From contig NZ_SIHY01000003.1 in assembly GCF_004320535.1 (NCBI RefSeq), positions 248,001 through 312,000 of the forward strand: DNA of 64,000 nucleotides. Reading direction: 5' to 3'. Within the stretch, counting starts at the first letter, position 1. Each line of letters opens with the position of its first letter. The position numbers and the translations under genes are program-made. The notes beneath the pieces are model-generated. The model made no database searches and was not told where the DNA came from. It saw only the letters and a list, made by a program, of their open reading frames with translations. Source of the DNA: Arthrobacter sp. S41. Its GTDB lineage: Bacteria; Actinomycetota; Actinomycetes; Actinomycetales; Micrococcaceae. Below are positions 54,683-62,943 of this stretch, in pieces.

Positions 54683-55645
54683 ATGCAGCCAACCACCACA
54701 CGGAAGCGTCGCGCCTCTAGCGGCGTAGTGAAACGTGCACAAGTGGCTGTAGCACTGATGATCTCCATCAGCTTCCTCACGTATTCTCGCACCATTGGTT
54801 TCAAGAATCTCTTTACTGGATACTTTCCGCCCGTGGTGGGTTACCTTCTCGGGCTGATCCTCGGTGTGGCAATCTCAATTGTGCTCATCCGTTATCTGCC
54901 ACGAGTGGTCGCGATCCTGGTGGATATCGTCTTGGTATTCATCGTCATCGGACTAGCGGACAACTTCTCTTCGAACGGTGCACTGTCAACTTGCATCGCA
55001 GCCATAATTGGTCTGATCGTTGGCGTGCCCATCGCGATATCCGTCGGATTCAAAAGCGAAGAAGAATCGGTCGAGCAACACCGGGAAGCTCTCGCCCTCC
55101 AGAGTAAAAACGACAATAGTCTCATCACTTGGTGGCGTGAAGGACGTATGGAATTTGATAATTCTGTAGCCACTCCAGCAGACTTGCAGGCGCTCCTCCA
55201 GTCACTGAACGGCAAGAAACGAACTCGTTTCAGTGCCTTCAATAAGGGCGCTCGCATTGACGTGTTCGGTGGACCCAAGCAAGGATATATTCTCTTCTAC
55301 ACCGAGGATTCAACCTTGCCTGCCTCAGCGCAGCAGTGGATTCAACTGCTGGATGATCCGGCCGCGAACGCGAGTATGGTTGACCCCTACGGTCAGCAGC
55401 CTAAAGCGCACAAGAAGTCCAAGAACACCGCTAGGACCTTCCCCGGGTTCAGGCCAGCGGTCTTTGGTGAGGAAATGTTGAACTCGGTTCAGGCTGTCGC
55501 TGAAGCAGTAGACCGCTTCGCAGTTGGAGCGCCTATCCAAGCGGGCAAGAAGTGGTCCGAAGGAGACGAAGCCTACGAGGCTCGTCCGTTCGCGTCCACG
55601 AGGGAAGCACAAACCGATACGACTCAGCCCGTCAATAACGGCTAA
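54683..55645 (+). CDS. Hypothetical membrane protein (320 aa)
   Basis: Basic N-terminus, then four hydrophobic segments (about residues 22-40, 50-72, 76-98, 104-122), then a soluble cytoplasmic part of ~195 residues with TRFSAFNKGARIDVFGGPKQ and FRPAVFGEEMLNSVQAVAEA. No family recognised. Three bases separate it from the DUF805 gene, so they are co-expressed. A strong terminator follows. Confidence 0.7.
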   Translation: MQPTTTRKRRASSGVVKRAQVAVALMISISFLTYSRTIGFKNLFTGYFPPVVGYLLGLILGVAISIVLIRYLPRVVAILVDIVLVFIVIGLADNFSSNGALSTCIAAIIGLIVGVPIAISVGFKSEEESVEQHREALALQSKNDNSLITWWREGRMEFDNSVATPADLQALLQSLNGKKRTRFSAFNKGARIDVFGGPKQGYILFYTEDSTLPASAQQWIQLLDDPAANASMVDPYGQQPKAHKKSKNTARTFPGFRPAVFGEEMLNSVQAVAEAVDRFAVGAPIQAGKKWSEGDEAYEARPFASTREAQTDTTQPVNNG

Positions 55646-55657
55646 CAACGTATCTCC

Positions 55658-55705
55658 GTCAGCCACGTCGCAGTTCTGTTCTCCTGCGTCGTGGCTGACG
55701 TTTTT
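55658..55705 (+). terminator. Terminator of the secretion-locus operon
   Basis: A 16-bp stem with one mismatch (GTCAGCCACGTCGCAG / CTGCGTCGTGGCTGAC) with a 10-base loop is followed by GTTTTT. It ends the rightward operon ahead of the convergent kinase gene. Confidence 0.9.
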
Positions 55706-55755
55706 AACAGGTCGGTTGCGTTGCTTCTAGGTGAGAACTCACCGCGTCGTTCACA

Positions 55756-57708
55756 TCATCGAGTCGTAATGCTGAACTGGTTGCTGACCAGCTCAGTAAA
55801 GTTGCCTACCGTTGCTCGAACGGTACATTGCGGTGACACTGACAGCGCGGTAACCACCAGTCCATCTTTAGACACCGCCAAGGCACCCGAGCAGCCGTCC
55901 GAGAAACGAACTCCACTTTCACCTTGGGAAACAGCTTGCAACACTGCGGTGGGTTTTCCTGTCGCTGGGCTGGCGTATATCGGATTGAGTTCGTCAGGCC
56001 CTGAAGGCCAAACAGGAATCAACTTCACCGGTAGCGGAGTTTGACTGACTGTCCTGGTTGGAGTCTTTACCGCAATGTCTTGCAGTCGCTGAGCGGGATA
56101 AGCACTGCCCTCAGTGGCAGGATCCGTCATTGCCGTAAGTGTCGCCTCAGCAGCATTTTTCAGCCACTGATCCAACGCCTGCTGGTCTGCAATCTCCACG
56201 TTTAGTTTTGCTTTGACTTCAGCAGTAGATTGCTTAGGAATGGCTAGTTCGCTCAATTGCCATCCACAGTCAGCTGCCACACCATTGATGCTCTGCTGGT
56301 TGCGTGTGGCTTTGGCGCCTTCCCAAGTAACGTTCGGGCAGTTACCTGCCTCCCCAGGAGCTGGCAGAGATTCAAAGAGCTCTCCTCGCAGCGGTGTCTT
56401 CTGAGCAGCATAAGTTAGCGTCAGCTCCACTTCGCCCGTTTGAGGTTTGTACTCCGCACGACGGGATATGCCCAGCCCTGAAGGCAAGATTTGATCTTGT
56501 TGCGTTGCGGTGAGCGCTTCGTCGCTTGTTTTGCCCTTGCCCGATGATCCAGGAATCAAGGTAAACCCGAGTACCAGCGCCACGATGAGGAAGGCTGCAG
56601 CGCCAAGTAGCCACATAGCCTTCGTGGTCAGCCACTCGGGACGGCTGAATTGGTTTTTCTGGTCCGTTGTTGGTTCTTCGTCAACGGGAGCTGCTGGTTT
56701 CCTTGTTGCCATCGGGCGAACGACGGTGTGATTGGCCGGCACACCCAAATCCGGCAGGTCGCTTGGGTTAAGCGATCCAGCAGGTTTTGCATCGCTTGTG
56801 GTTCTTGGCTTGTCCTTGCTTCGAATGACCGTGGCGGGACGTTCAAGCTCTTCAAATTGCTCTGGCGCGGTGACTGATTCAAGCGCAGGCAGTTGCGTGT
56901 ATTTTTTGCTTAGCCCACGAAGCTGGTGCGCAGCAGAAGTTGCATCAGGTCGAAGCGAAGGGTCCTTCTCCAGCATGGATGACAAGCCATCCCATAATGG
57001 ATCTGGAATATCTAAGCGTGGTGGAACGGTAGAAACGTGTCGGAAGGACAACGTGTAGTCATTACCAGTTCCAGCAAAAGGAGTTCGGCCAGCAAGCAAC
57101 TCGTAAAGCAGCACACCCGCGGCATAGATGTCTCCTGCGGTGCCGGCTTCACCGCGAGTAAACAGCTCGGGAGGCATATAGGCCGGGGTGCCGAGCATGC
57201 CGGAAGTGCTCTTTTTAGCTCCCTGAAGCACAGAGGCGATACCAAAGTCAGAGACCTTCGCTTGTGCGTGATCCAAGAGGACATTGTCCGGTTTGATGTC
57301 ACGATGGGTGACACCCTTTTGATGAGCCGCAGCCAAGGCGTCCAGAACCTGCACTGTGTAGTCAATGGCCGAGGAAGGGGCCAGTGTCCCCTGCGCTTCT
57401 AAGGCGTCTCTAAGCGTCCCACCTTCGACAAGGTCCATGACGATGGCTAGTTGCTGACCTTCGACTACGAGGTCTCTAGCGACAACAATATTTTGGTGCT
57501 TCAGATTCAAAAGCACTGAGCGCTCTTTGATGAATTTCTCCACCAAGTCTGAGTCTTGCACATGTTCTTGGCGTAAGAGCTTGGCGGCTAGATCTGGGCC
57601 TCCACGCTCTTGGCTGACACACCAAACTTCTCCGACAGCGCCGGAGCCAATTTTCTTGATCAGCTTGTAGCTGGAACCTAGTGCATCGCCTGCTTGCAGA
57701 ACGCTCAT
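55756..57708 (-). CDS. Ser/Thr protein kinase with extracytoplasmic domain (PknB-like)
   Basis: 650 residues. Kinase domain at ~1-270 with KKIGSGAVGEVW, Lys43, HRDIKPDN (Asp137) and DFG (Asp154), so active. A Pro-rich juxtamembrane region (~280-355) holds likely Thr phosphorylation sites. One helix (AMWLLGAAAFLIVALVLGFT, ~362-381) leads to ~270 residues outside without PASTA repeats but with paired Cys. It converges on the operon whose ATPase has an FHA phosphothreonine-binding domain, so it probably regulates the secretion system. Confidence 0.92.
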   Translation of the reverse strand: MSVLQAGDALGSSYKLIKKIGSGAVGEVWCVSQERGGPDLAAKLLRQEHVQDSDLVEKFIKERSVLLNLKHQNIVVARDLVVEGQQLAIVMDLVEGGTLRDALEAQGTLAPSSAIDYTVQVLDALAAAHQKGVTHRDIKPDNVLLDHAQAKVSDFGIASVLQGAKKSTSGMLGTPAYMPPELFTRGEAGTAGDIYAAGVLLYELLAGRTPFAGTGNDYTLSFRHVSTVPPRLDIPDPLWDGLSSMLEKDPSLRPDATSAAHQLRGLSKKYTQLPALESVTAPEQFEELERPATVIRSKDKPRTTSDAKPAGSLNPSDLPDLGVPANHTVVRPMATRKPAAPVDEEPTTDQKNQFSRPEWLTTKAMWLLGAAAFLIVALVLGFTLIPGSSGKGKTSDEALTATQQDQILPSGLGISRRAEYKPQTGEVELTLTYAAQKTPLRGELFESLPAPGEAGNCPNVTWEGAKATRNQQSINGVAADCGWQLSELAIPKQSTAEVKAKLNVEIADQQALDQWLKNAAEATLTAMTDPATEGSAYPAQRLQDIAVKTPTRTVSQTPLPVKLIPVWPSGPDELNPIYASPATGKPTAVLQAVSQGESGVRFSDGCSGALAVSKDGLVVTALSVSPQCTVRATVGNFTELVSNQFSITTR

Positions 57709-57749
57709 AATGTTAGTTTCTAATTTCCTTTACTACTCAACTACGCACC

Positions 57750-57788
57750 AAACGGCGGTTCTTCCCCAAAAGGGAAGAACCGCCGTTT
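57750..57788 (-). terminator. Terminator of the fba-DUF3151 operon
   Basis: A perfect 17-bp stem (AAACGGCGGTTCTTCCC with its complement, 5-base loop) lies 16 bases past the DUF3151 stop and 42 bases before the kinase gene. Confidence 0.8.
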
Positions 57789-57803
57789 GCAGAGTCAAAA
57801 TAC

Positions 57804-58220
57804 TTATTTGCCGGCTTCGATTTCAGCCTTGGCAGAAGCATCCGAATCGTTCAGGAACTTGCCGATGCGATCAACTTCTTCAGCTTCACCGATGGCTGCA
57901 GCCGCACGGCCCAGCGCATACAGCGAACGCAGGAAGCCGCGGTTCGGCGCGTGGCTCCAAGGAACTGGTCCCTGTCCGCGCCAACCGGCTTTACGCAGCG
58001 AATCCAGACCACGGTGGTAGCCAACACGAGCAAACGCGTAGGACTCCACAATGCGGCCTTCGCCGTGCGCTTCATCAGCCAGCAGTGCCCACACCAAAGA
58101 GGATGATGGGAACTTGGCGGCCAGGTCCGTTGGCTCATCGCCAGCTTCAAGGCGAGCCAAAACCTCAGATTCCTCAGGAAGCAGAGTTTCTGGAATGCCC
58201 AACAGGTTTTCGCCAGCCAT
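57804..58220 (-). CDS. DUF3151 family protein
   Basis: 138 residues, actinobacterial DUF3151: LLGIPETLLPEESEVLARLE, FPSSSLVWALLADEA, AYAFARVGYHRGLDSLRKAG-like segment and WSHAPNRGFLRSLYALGRAA. Two bases after the fba stop, so translated from the same message. The function is unknown; the pairing with fba is conserved in many actinobacteria. Confidence 0.87.
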   Translation of the reverse strand: MAGENLLGIPETLLPEESEVLARLEAGDEPTDLAAKFPSSSLVWALLADEAHGEGRIVESYAFARVGYHRGLDSLRKAGWRGQGPVPWSHAPNRGFLRSLYALGRAAAAIGEAEEVDRIGKFLNDSDASAKAEIEAGK

Positions 58221-58222
58221 AT

Positions 58223-59245
58223 TTACTTCAGCGACTTTCCGGCCGAGCCCAGCTGACGAGCAGCTTCAACGATGCGAGCTGCCATGCCCTCTTCAGCCTT
58301 GGCACCCCAAACGCGTGGGTCATAGGTCTTCTTGTTGCCAACTTCGCCGTCAATCTTCAGCACGCCGTCGTAGTTGCCCAACATGTGGCCAGCTACTGGA
58401 CGGGTGAATGCGTACTGGGTGTCGGTGTCAATGTTCATCTTGATAACACCGTAGGAAACAGCATCCGCGATTTCCTTATCGGAGGAGCCCGAACCACCGT
58501 GGAAGACGAGGTCGAATGGGTTAGCCTTGCCGATCTTGCCACCAACCTGAGCCTGGATATCCTTCAGGATCTCCGGACGCAGCTTCACGTTACCTGGCTT
58601 GTACACGCCGTGTACGTTACCGAAGGTCAGTGCGGTGATGTAGCGGCCCTTTTCACCGGCGCCCAAAGCGTCGATGGTAGCCAGTGCATCTTCAACGGTG
58701 GAGTACAGCTTGTCGTTGATAGCGTTTTCTACGCCGTCTTCTTCGCCGCCCACTGCGCCGATTTCAACTTCGAGGATCTGCTTGGCAGCAGCGGTGCGTG
58801 GCAGCAGTTCTGCAGCAATACGCAGGTTCTCTTCAAGGGTCTCAGCCGAGCCATCCCACATGTGGGAGTTGAAGAATGGGTCGCGGCCTGCAGCAACTTC
58901 TGCTTCAGATGCAGCCAACAGTGGCAGCACAAAGCTATCCAGCTTGTCTGCTGGGCAGTGGTCGGTGTGCAGGGCGATGTTGACGCCGTACTTCTTGGCT
59001 ACTTCGCGAGCGAAAGCTGCGAAGCCCAACGAGCCAACAACCATGTCCTTAACGGAGGCACCGGACCAGTAGGCGGCACCGCCCGTGGAGACCTGAATGA
59101 TGCCGTCAGACTCAGCTTCAGCGAAGCCGCGAATAGCGGCATTCAGGGTCTGCGAACTGGTCACGTTTACTGCTGGGAAGGCGTAGCCGCCAGCCTTGGC
59201 AGCGTCGATCATGGCATTGTACTTATCGGGGGTTGCGATAGGCAT
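58223..59245 (-). CDS. fba: Fructose-bisphosphate aldolase, class II
   Basis: 340 residues, zinc-dependent aldolase that splits fructose 1,6-bisphosphate to DHAP and GAP. Motifs: GGYAFPAVNVTSSQTLNAAI, NIALHTDHCPADK (zinc His and catalytic Asp), VEIGAVGGEEDGVE, and FDLVFHGGSGSSDKEI (late zinc His), NIDTDTQYAFT. It leads an operon with DUF3151. Strong codon bias indicates high expression. Confidence 0.97.
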   Translation of the reverse strand: MPIATPDKYNAMIDAAKAGGYAFPAVNVTSSQTLNAAIRGFAEAESDGIIQVSTGGAAYWSGASVKDMVVGSLGFAAFAREVAKKYGVNIALHTDHCPADKLDSFVLPLLAASEAEVAAGRDPFFNSHMWDGSAETLEENLRIAAELLPRTAAAKQILEVEIGAVGGEEDGVENAINDKLYSTVEDALATIDALGAGEKGRYITALTFGNVHGVYKPGNVKLRPEILKDIQAQVGGKIGKANPFDLVFHGGSGSSDKEIADAVSYGVIKMNIDTDTQYAFTRPVAGHMLGNYDGVLKIDGEVGNKKTYDPRVWGAKAEEGMAARIVEAARQLGSAGKSLK

Positions 59246-59406
59246 GCTTCACTCCTGGTGATTAGCGAGGTTTCGCGTCTCCATTGACGGCGGTTCGCCA
59301 TCCATCCTATCGCCTAGGTCACTATCTCAACCTAAAATCTCATATCGTGACACGGTAAAGAACCTGTATTTGCAATGCAGAGCGCCACCACCTCACGGAT
59401 GGTTGC

Positions 59407-60804
59407 TTATTGGGTTATCGATGCTGAGCTGCTGGCGCTACCTGCTGTACTCGGGGTAGCACTGCCGCTCGAGCCTTCTGAGCCTGTTGGCGAGCTAGCG
59501 CCACTCTTCTTTTCCTGCGTGCTGCTCACCGTTGGCGAGGGCGTAGTCGGCTCTTTATCCGGTGTACTTTGTACCGGCGGTGCCGAATTCGAGGTGGTGG
59601 GTTCAGGCGCCTTAGTTGTAGGCATTGGCGAAGGAATTTTTGTTGGCGACGTACTAGGCGTTGGCTTCGCACTAGGTGAAGGCGCCTTGGTGGTGCTTTC
59701 GGGCGGCGCAGTTGAGGTACTTGGACTCTTTGTTGGGGTAGGAGTCTTAGTCTCGCTGTGGGTCGGTGTCGGCTTGACCGTCTTAGTTGGCACCGGACGC
59801 GGCTTGGGAGCTGGGCTAGGAATGTATGGAGTGTCGTTCTCCGGAACAATAATGTCCGGATCCGGCTGATTGGTAGAAGGTGCGGAGCTTCGTGGAGCAC
59901 CACTCTTTGGAGCAGAGTTTGCGCCGACGGTCAGACGCTGGGAATTGATCATTGCCTGACGCTGGCCAGGGATCAAAGGCAGGTAGTTGCGTGGATCGTG
60001 CCACCGACCATCAATGATGACTTCAAAATGCACGTGGCATCCGGTGGAATTACCGGTGGTACCGGCCAAGGCGATCAACTCGCCCTGTTGTACGTGCTGC
60101 CCCACCTTAGCGATGAGCTTCGAGTTGTGGCTATAGCCGGTTTGGATATTTGATCCGTGATCGATGCTCACACGCATGCCAGAGTGGCCTGCCCATCCCG
60201 AAACGCTCACCGTTCCATCTTCAGAGGCGTAGACAGGAGAGCCACAAGATACTGGGTAGTCCTGACCAATGTGGATCTGGTTTCCGGCACCGGTAGGGTT
60301 CGAACGCCAACCATAAGGGCTAGAAATTCGGCGTGAAGTCACCGGGTGCATCAACTGCAGGTCTCCCGGGAGCTTGCCAATCTCGCCTACCGTGCCAGCC
60401 AAAAGTGCAGTACTGGCGGTATTTTCTTCTTCGCTTTCGGCACTCTGTTCCGCGTCCACGGTCTCAGCTTCTACCACTTCGGAGGCATCTAAGGCACCGG
60501 CCACCATTCCGATGGGACGTCCGTCGATGGCAAGTTGCCTACCCGAGGCCCCAAAAGCATTCAGCGGAGCATCAACACTGACAAACACCGGCCCGTAGGC
60601 CAAGGAAGCGTCAGCGACGGCGTCCATGGACACCTGGACGTTCCCCTGACGAGTATCAGCTGGCTGGGCTACCAATGGGATTGCTAATGCGCCGGTCAAC
60701 CCCAGGGCCGCAATCACCGAGGCTGACCACACAACTGCTGGTCGTTTCTTTCGGTGTAACCCGGGCAGAAGTAAGTCATGATTCACTTGATGACGACGTT
60801 TCAC
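59407..60804 (-). CDS. M23 family metallopeptidase with P/T/S-rich tail
   Basis: 465 residues. A signal-anchor helix (VVWSASVIAALGLTGALAIP) leads to an outer part; the LytM/M23 domain (~175-290 of the chain) has SPYGWRSNP, HIGQDYPVSCGSPVYAS (zinc His-Asp) and GCHVHFEV (His-x-His), the zinc site for cutting peptidoglycan peptides. The last ~140 residues are Pro/Thr/Ser-rich. GTG at 60804 has GGGAG about nine bases upstream; GTG at 60825 is possible. Likely cell-wall remodelling. Confidence 0.9.
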   Translation of the reverse strand: MKRRHQVNHDLLLPGLHRKKRPAVVWSASVIAALGLTGALAIPLVAQPADTRQGNVQVSMDAVADASLAYGPVFVSVDAPLNAFGASGRQLAIDGRPIGMVAGALDASEVVEAETVDAEQSAESEEENTASTALLAGTVGEIGKLPGDLQLMHPVTSRRISSPYGWRSNPTGAGNQIHIGQDYPVSCGSPVYASEDGTVSVSGWAGHSGMRVSIDHGSNIQTGYSHNSKLIAKVGQHVQQGELIALAGTTGNSTGCHVHFEVIIDGRWHDPRNYLPLIPGQRQAMINSQRLTVGANSAPKSGAPRSSAPSTNQPDPDIIVPENDTPYIPSPAPKPRPVPTKTVKPTPTHSETKTPTPTKSPSTSTAPPESTTKAPSPSAKPTPSTSPTKIPSPMPTTKAPEPTTSNSAPPVQSTPDKEPTTPSPTVSSTQEKKSGASSPTGSEGSSGSATPSTAGSASSSASITQ

Positions 60805-60910
60805 AGCCACTCGCTCCCAGATCACATTTCCATAACTGGATTCCAGAGTAAGCTGAAAAAAGTAACTAATCCAGATGCTCGACTAATACTCATGAGTATT
60901 AATTTCTCCG

Positions 60911-61567
60911 TTACCCCACCTGTTGCCCAAAAACGTGTCTGCGGATCCATGCGTGCATGGCAATTCCAGCGGCCGAGGCCGCATTGATAGAACGCGTTGA
61001 ACCGAACTGTTCAATTGACAAGGTGTCTTTGGCTGCCGCATGAACTTCAGGGCTTAACCCGGGTCCTTCCTGGCCAAACACCAAAACACAATTCTTTGGA
61101 ATGTCGTAGGTTTCCAAAGGTACGGAGTCAGGGAAGATATCGATCCCCAAAATGGTCAGCCCCTCGGATTCCGCCCAGGTAACAAAATCATCGACCGTTG
61201 GGTGATGACGCACGTGTTGGTAACGATCGGTCACCATCGCTCCCCTGCGGTTCCACCGGCGACGACCAATAATGTGGACCTCTTTGGCGAGGAACGCGTT
61301 GGCACTTCGCACCACCGTGCCGATATTCATGTCGTGCTGCCAGTTTTCAATGGCGATATGGAAATCGTGGCGACGCTCATCCAAATCCGCGATGATCGAG
61401 TCCATGTTCCAGTAGCGATACTTGTCAGCAACATTGCGACGATCACCGTTGGCTAGCAGCTCAAGATCATACTTTTCGTCGGTTGGATGCTCCCCTTCCC
61501 AAGGGCCCACTCCAATGACATGCTGCTCGCTGGGGTCGTTTACTGGTTCCTGCGTTTCTTGATTCAC
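60911..61567 (-). CDS. TrmH/SpoU family RNA methyltransferase
   Basis: 218 residues with the three SpoU motifs: NIGTVVRSANAFLAKEVHII, CVLVFGQEGPGLSPE and LSIEQFGSTRSINAASAAGI-AMHAW, forming a trefoil-knot SAM site for 2'-O-methylation of tRNA or rRNA. An N-terminal ~85-residue extension (DRRNVADKYRYWNMDSIIAD) is typical for actinobacterial members. The target nucleotide is not known. Confidence 0.9.
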   Translation of the reverse strand: MNQETQEPVNDPSEQHVIGVGPWEGEHPTDEKYDLELLANGDRRNVADKYRYWNMDSIIADLDERRHDFHIAIENWQHDMNIGTVVRSANAFLAKEVHIIGRRRWNRRGAMVTDRYQHVRHHPTVDDFVTWAESEGLTILGIDIFPDSVPLETYDIPKNCVLVFGQEGPGLSPEVHAAAKDTLSIEQFGSTRSINAASAAGIAMHAWIRRHVFGQQVG

Positions 61568-61705
61568 GTTATTAAGCGTAGTTCTTTCTAATCGTGCCCT
61601 TGTTCACGGCGCAATTCTCCAAGGCTGTGTAGTCTTTTTAGTAGCAGGGGATTCTTTCAACGCAGATAGCTCCCACCACAATTTCATCAGGGAGGACTTC
61701 ACCTC

Positions 61706-62548
61706 GTGACGACTACCAACCGCGCTGCCCGCACTGTCCACGACATCAAGTGCTGGCTTACTGACATGGACGGCGTTCTTGTCCATGAAAATCAGGCTGT
61801 TAAGGGTGCCGCAGAGCTGATGAGCTACTGGCGCGAAAACAACCTGCGTTTCCTAGTCTTGACCAACAACTCCATTTACACCCCACGTGACTTGCGTGCC
61901 CGGTTGCTGGCTTCCGGCTTGGACGTCCCTGAAGAAAACATCTGGACCTCCGCGATGGCTACCGCTGAATTCTTAGCTCGCCAGCGTCCGGGTGGACGCA
62001 CCTTTGTTATCGGCGAAGCCGGGCTAACCACCGCGTTGCACGATGCCGGATTCATCATGACTGACCAGAATCCTGACTATGTGGTTTTGGGCGAAACTCG
62101 CACCTACTCCTTCGAAGCGATCACCAAGGCGATCCGACTGATTGAAGGCGGCGCCAAGTTCATCGCAACCAACCCTGACGCTACCGGCCCATCGGCAGAA
62201 GGTCTGCTGCCAGCCACCGGTGCCATTGCTGCGCTGATTTCTCGTGCAACCAACCGCGAACCATATGTAGTTGGCAAGCCCAACCCGATGATGTTCCGCT
62301 CTGCTTTGAACCGCATTGATGCACACTCGGAAACCACTGCAATGATTGGTGACCGCATGGACACCGACATTGTTGCTGGCATGGAAGCTGGTCTACTTAC
62401 CGCTTTGGTCTTCACCGGCATCACCGCCCGTGAAGATATGGATACTTTCCCATTCCGTCCGGACCTTCAGTACCCATCCGTGGCGAACCTTCACGCAGAA
62501 CTGGCCAAGGACGCGGTAGTTCCTGAAGCCAAGGAAGCTAAGAAATAA
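61706..62548 (+). CDS. HAD-IIA family hydrolase (NagD-like)
   Basis: 280 residues with CWLTDMDGVLVHENQAVKGA (nucleophile Asp and Asp+2), VLTNNSIYTPRDL (motif II), YVVGKPNPMMFRSAL (motif III Lys) and TAMIGDRMDTDIVAGMEAGL (motif IV). It probably dephosphorylates small phosphates (UMP, p-nitrophenyl phosphate in NagD); the physiological substrate is unknown. GTG start. Confidence 0.92.
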   Translation: MTTTNRAARTVHDIKCWLTDMDGVLVHENQAVKGAAELMSYWRENNLRFLVLTNNSIYTPRDLRARLLASGLDVPEENIWTSAMATAEFLARQRPGGRTFVIGEAGLTTALHDAGFIMTDQNPDYVVLGETRTYSFEAITKAIRLIEGGAKFIATNPDATGPSAEGLLPATGAIAALISRATNREPYVVGKPNPMMFRSALNRIDAHSETTAMIGDRMDTDIVAGMEAGLLTALVFTGITAREDMDTFPFRPDLQYPSVANLHAELAKDAVVPEAKEAKK

Positions 62549-62556
62549 CTTCTAAC

Positions 62557-62596
62557 GCAGCACAAAGGCCGGGCATTTGCCCGGCCTTTGTGCTGC
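62557..62596 (+). terminator. Terminator after the HAD hydrolase gene
   Basis: A perfect 18-bp stem GCAGCACAAAGGCCGGGC with loop ATTT and its complement, starting nine bases past the stop. No long T-run, but stable. Confidence 0.75.
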
Positions 62597-62943
62597 CCGT
62601 CGGCCGAATCCGCTTTCGCAGCGTAGCGACGGCAAGCCCACAGACCACCCATTACCCATATCGGCAGCTTTTCGACGCTACCCAGCCCCAACGACATTTG
62701 TTTTGCACCTGATTCAGCAACCTCAAGCCACAACCTTGCTACGGTCACTGCGTGTTGCCCCCGAACATGACGGGGCAACTTTCTGGTCGCGTTGTACATC
62801 TGAAATCATTTCCTCGAAGAATCTTCTCCAAACCGTAAACTAAGTTTCTCCTTTCTTGTCGTAGGCATCTGCTAGCATCACAAATATCGAATTAACCAAG
62901 TGGTTTTTACGAGCATTTTTACGATTATGTTTAAGGGGAACCC

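Noticed and set aside
57710-59287. 525-residue open frame on the plus strand
   Set aside because: Antisense to fba and DUF3151, both certain genes; composition is not protein-like.
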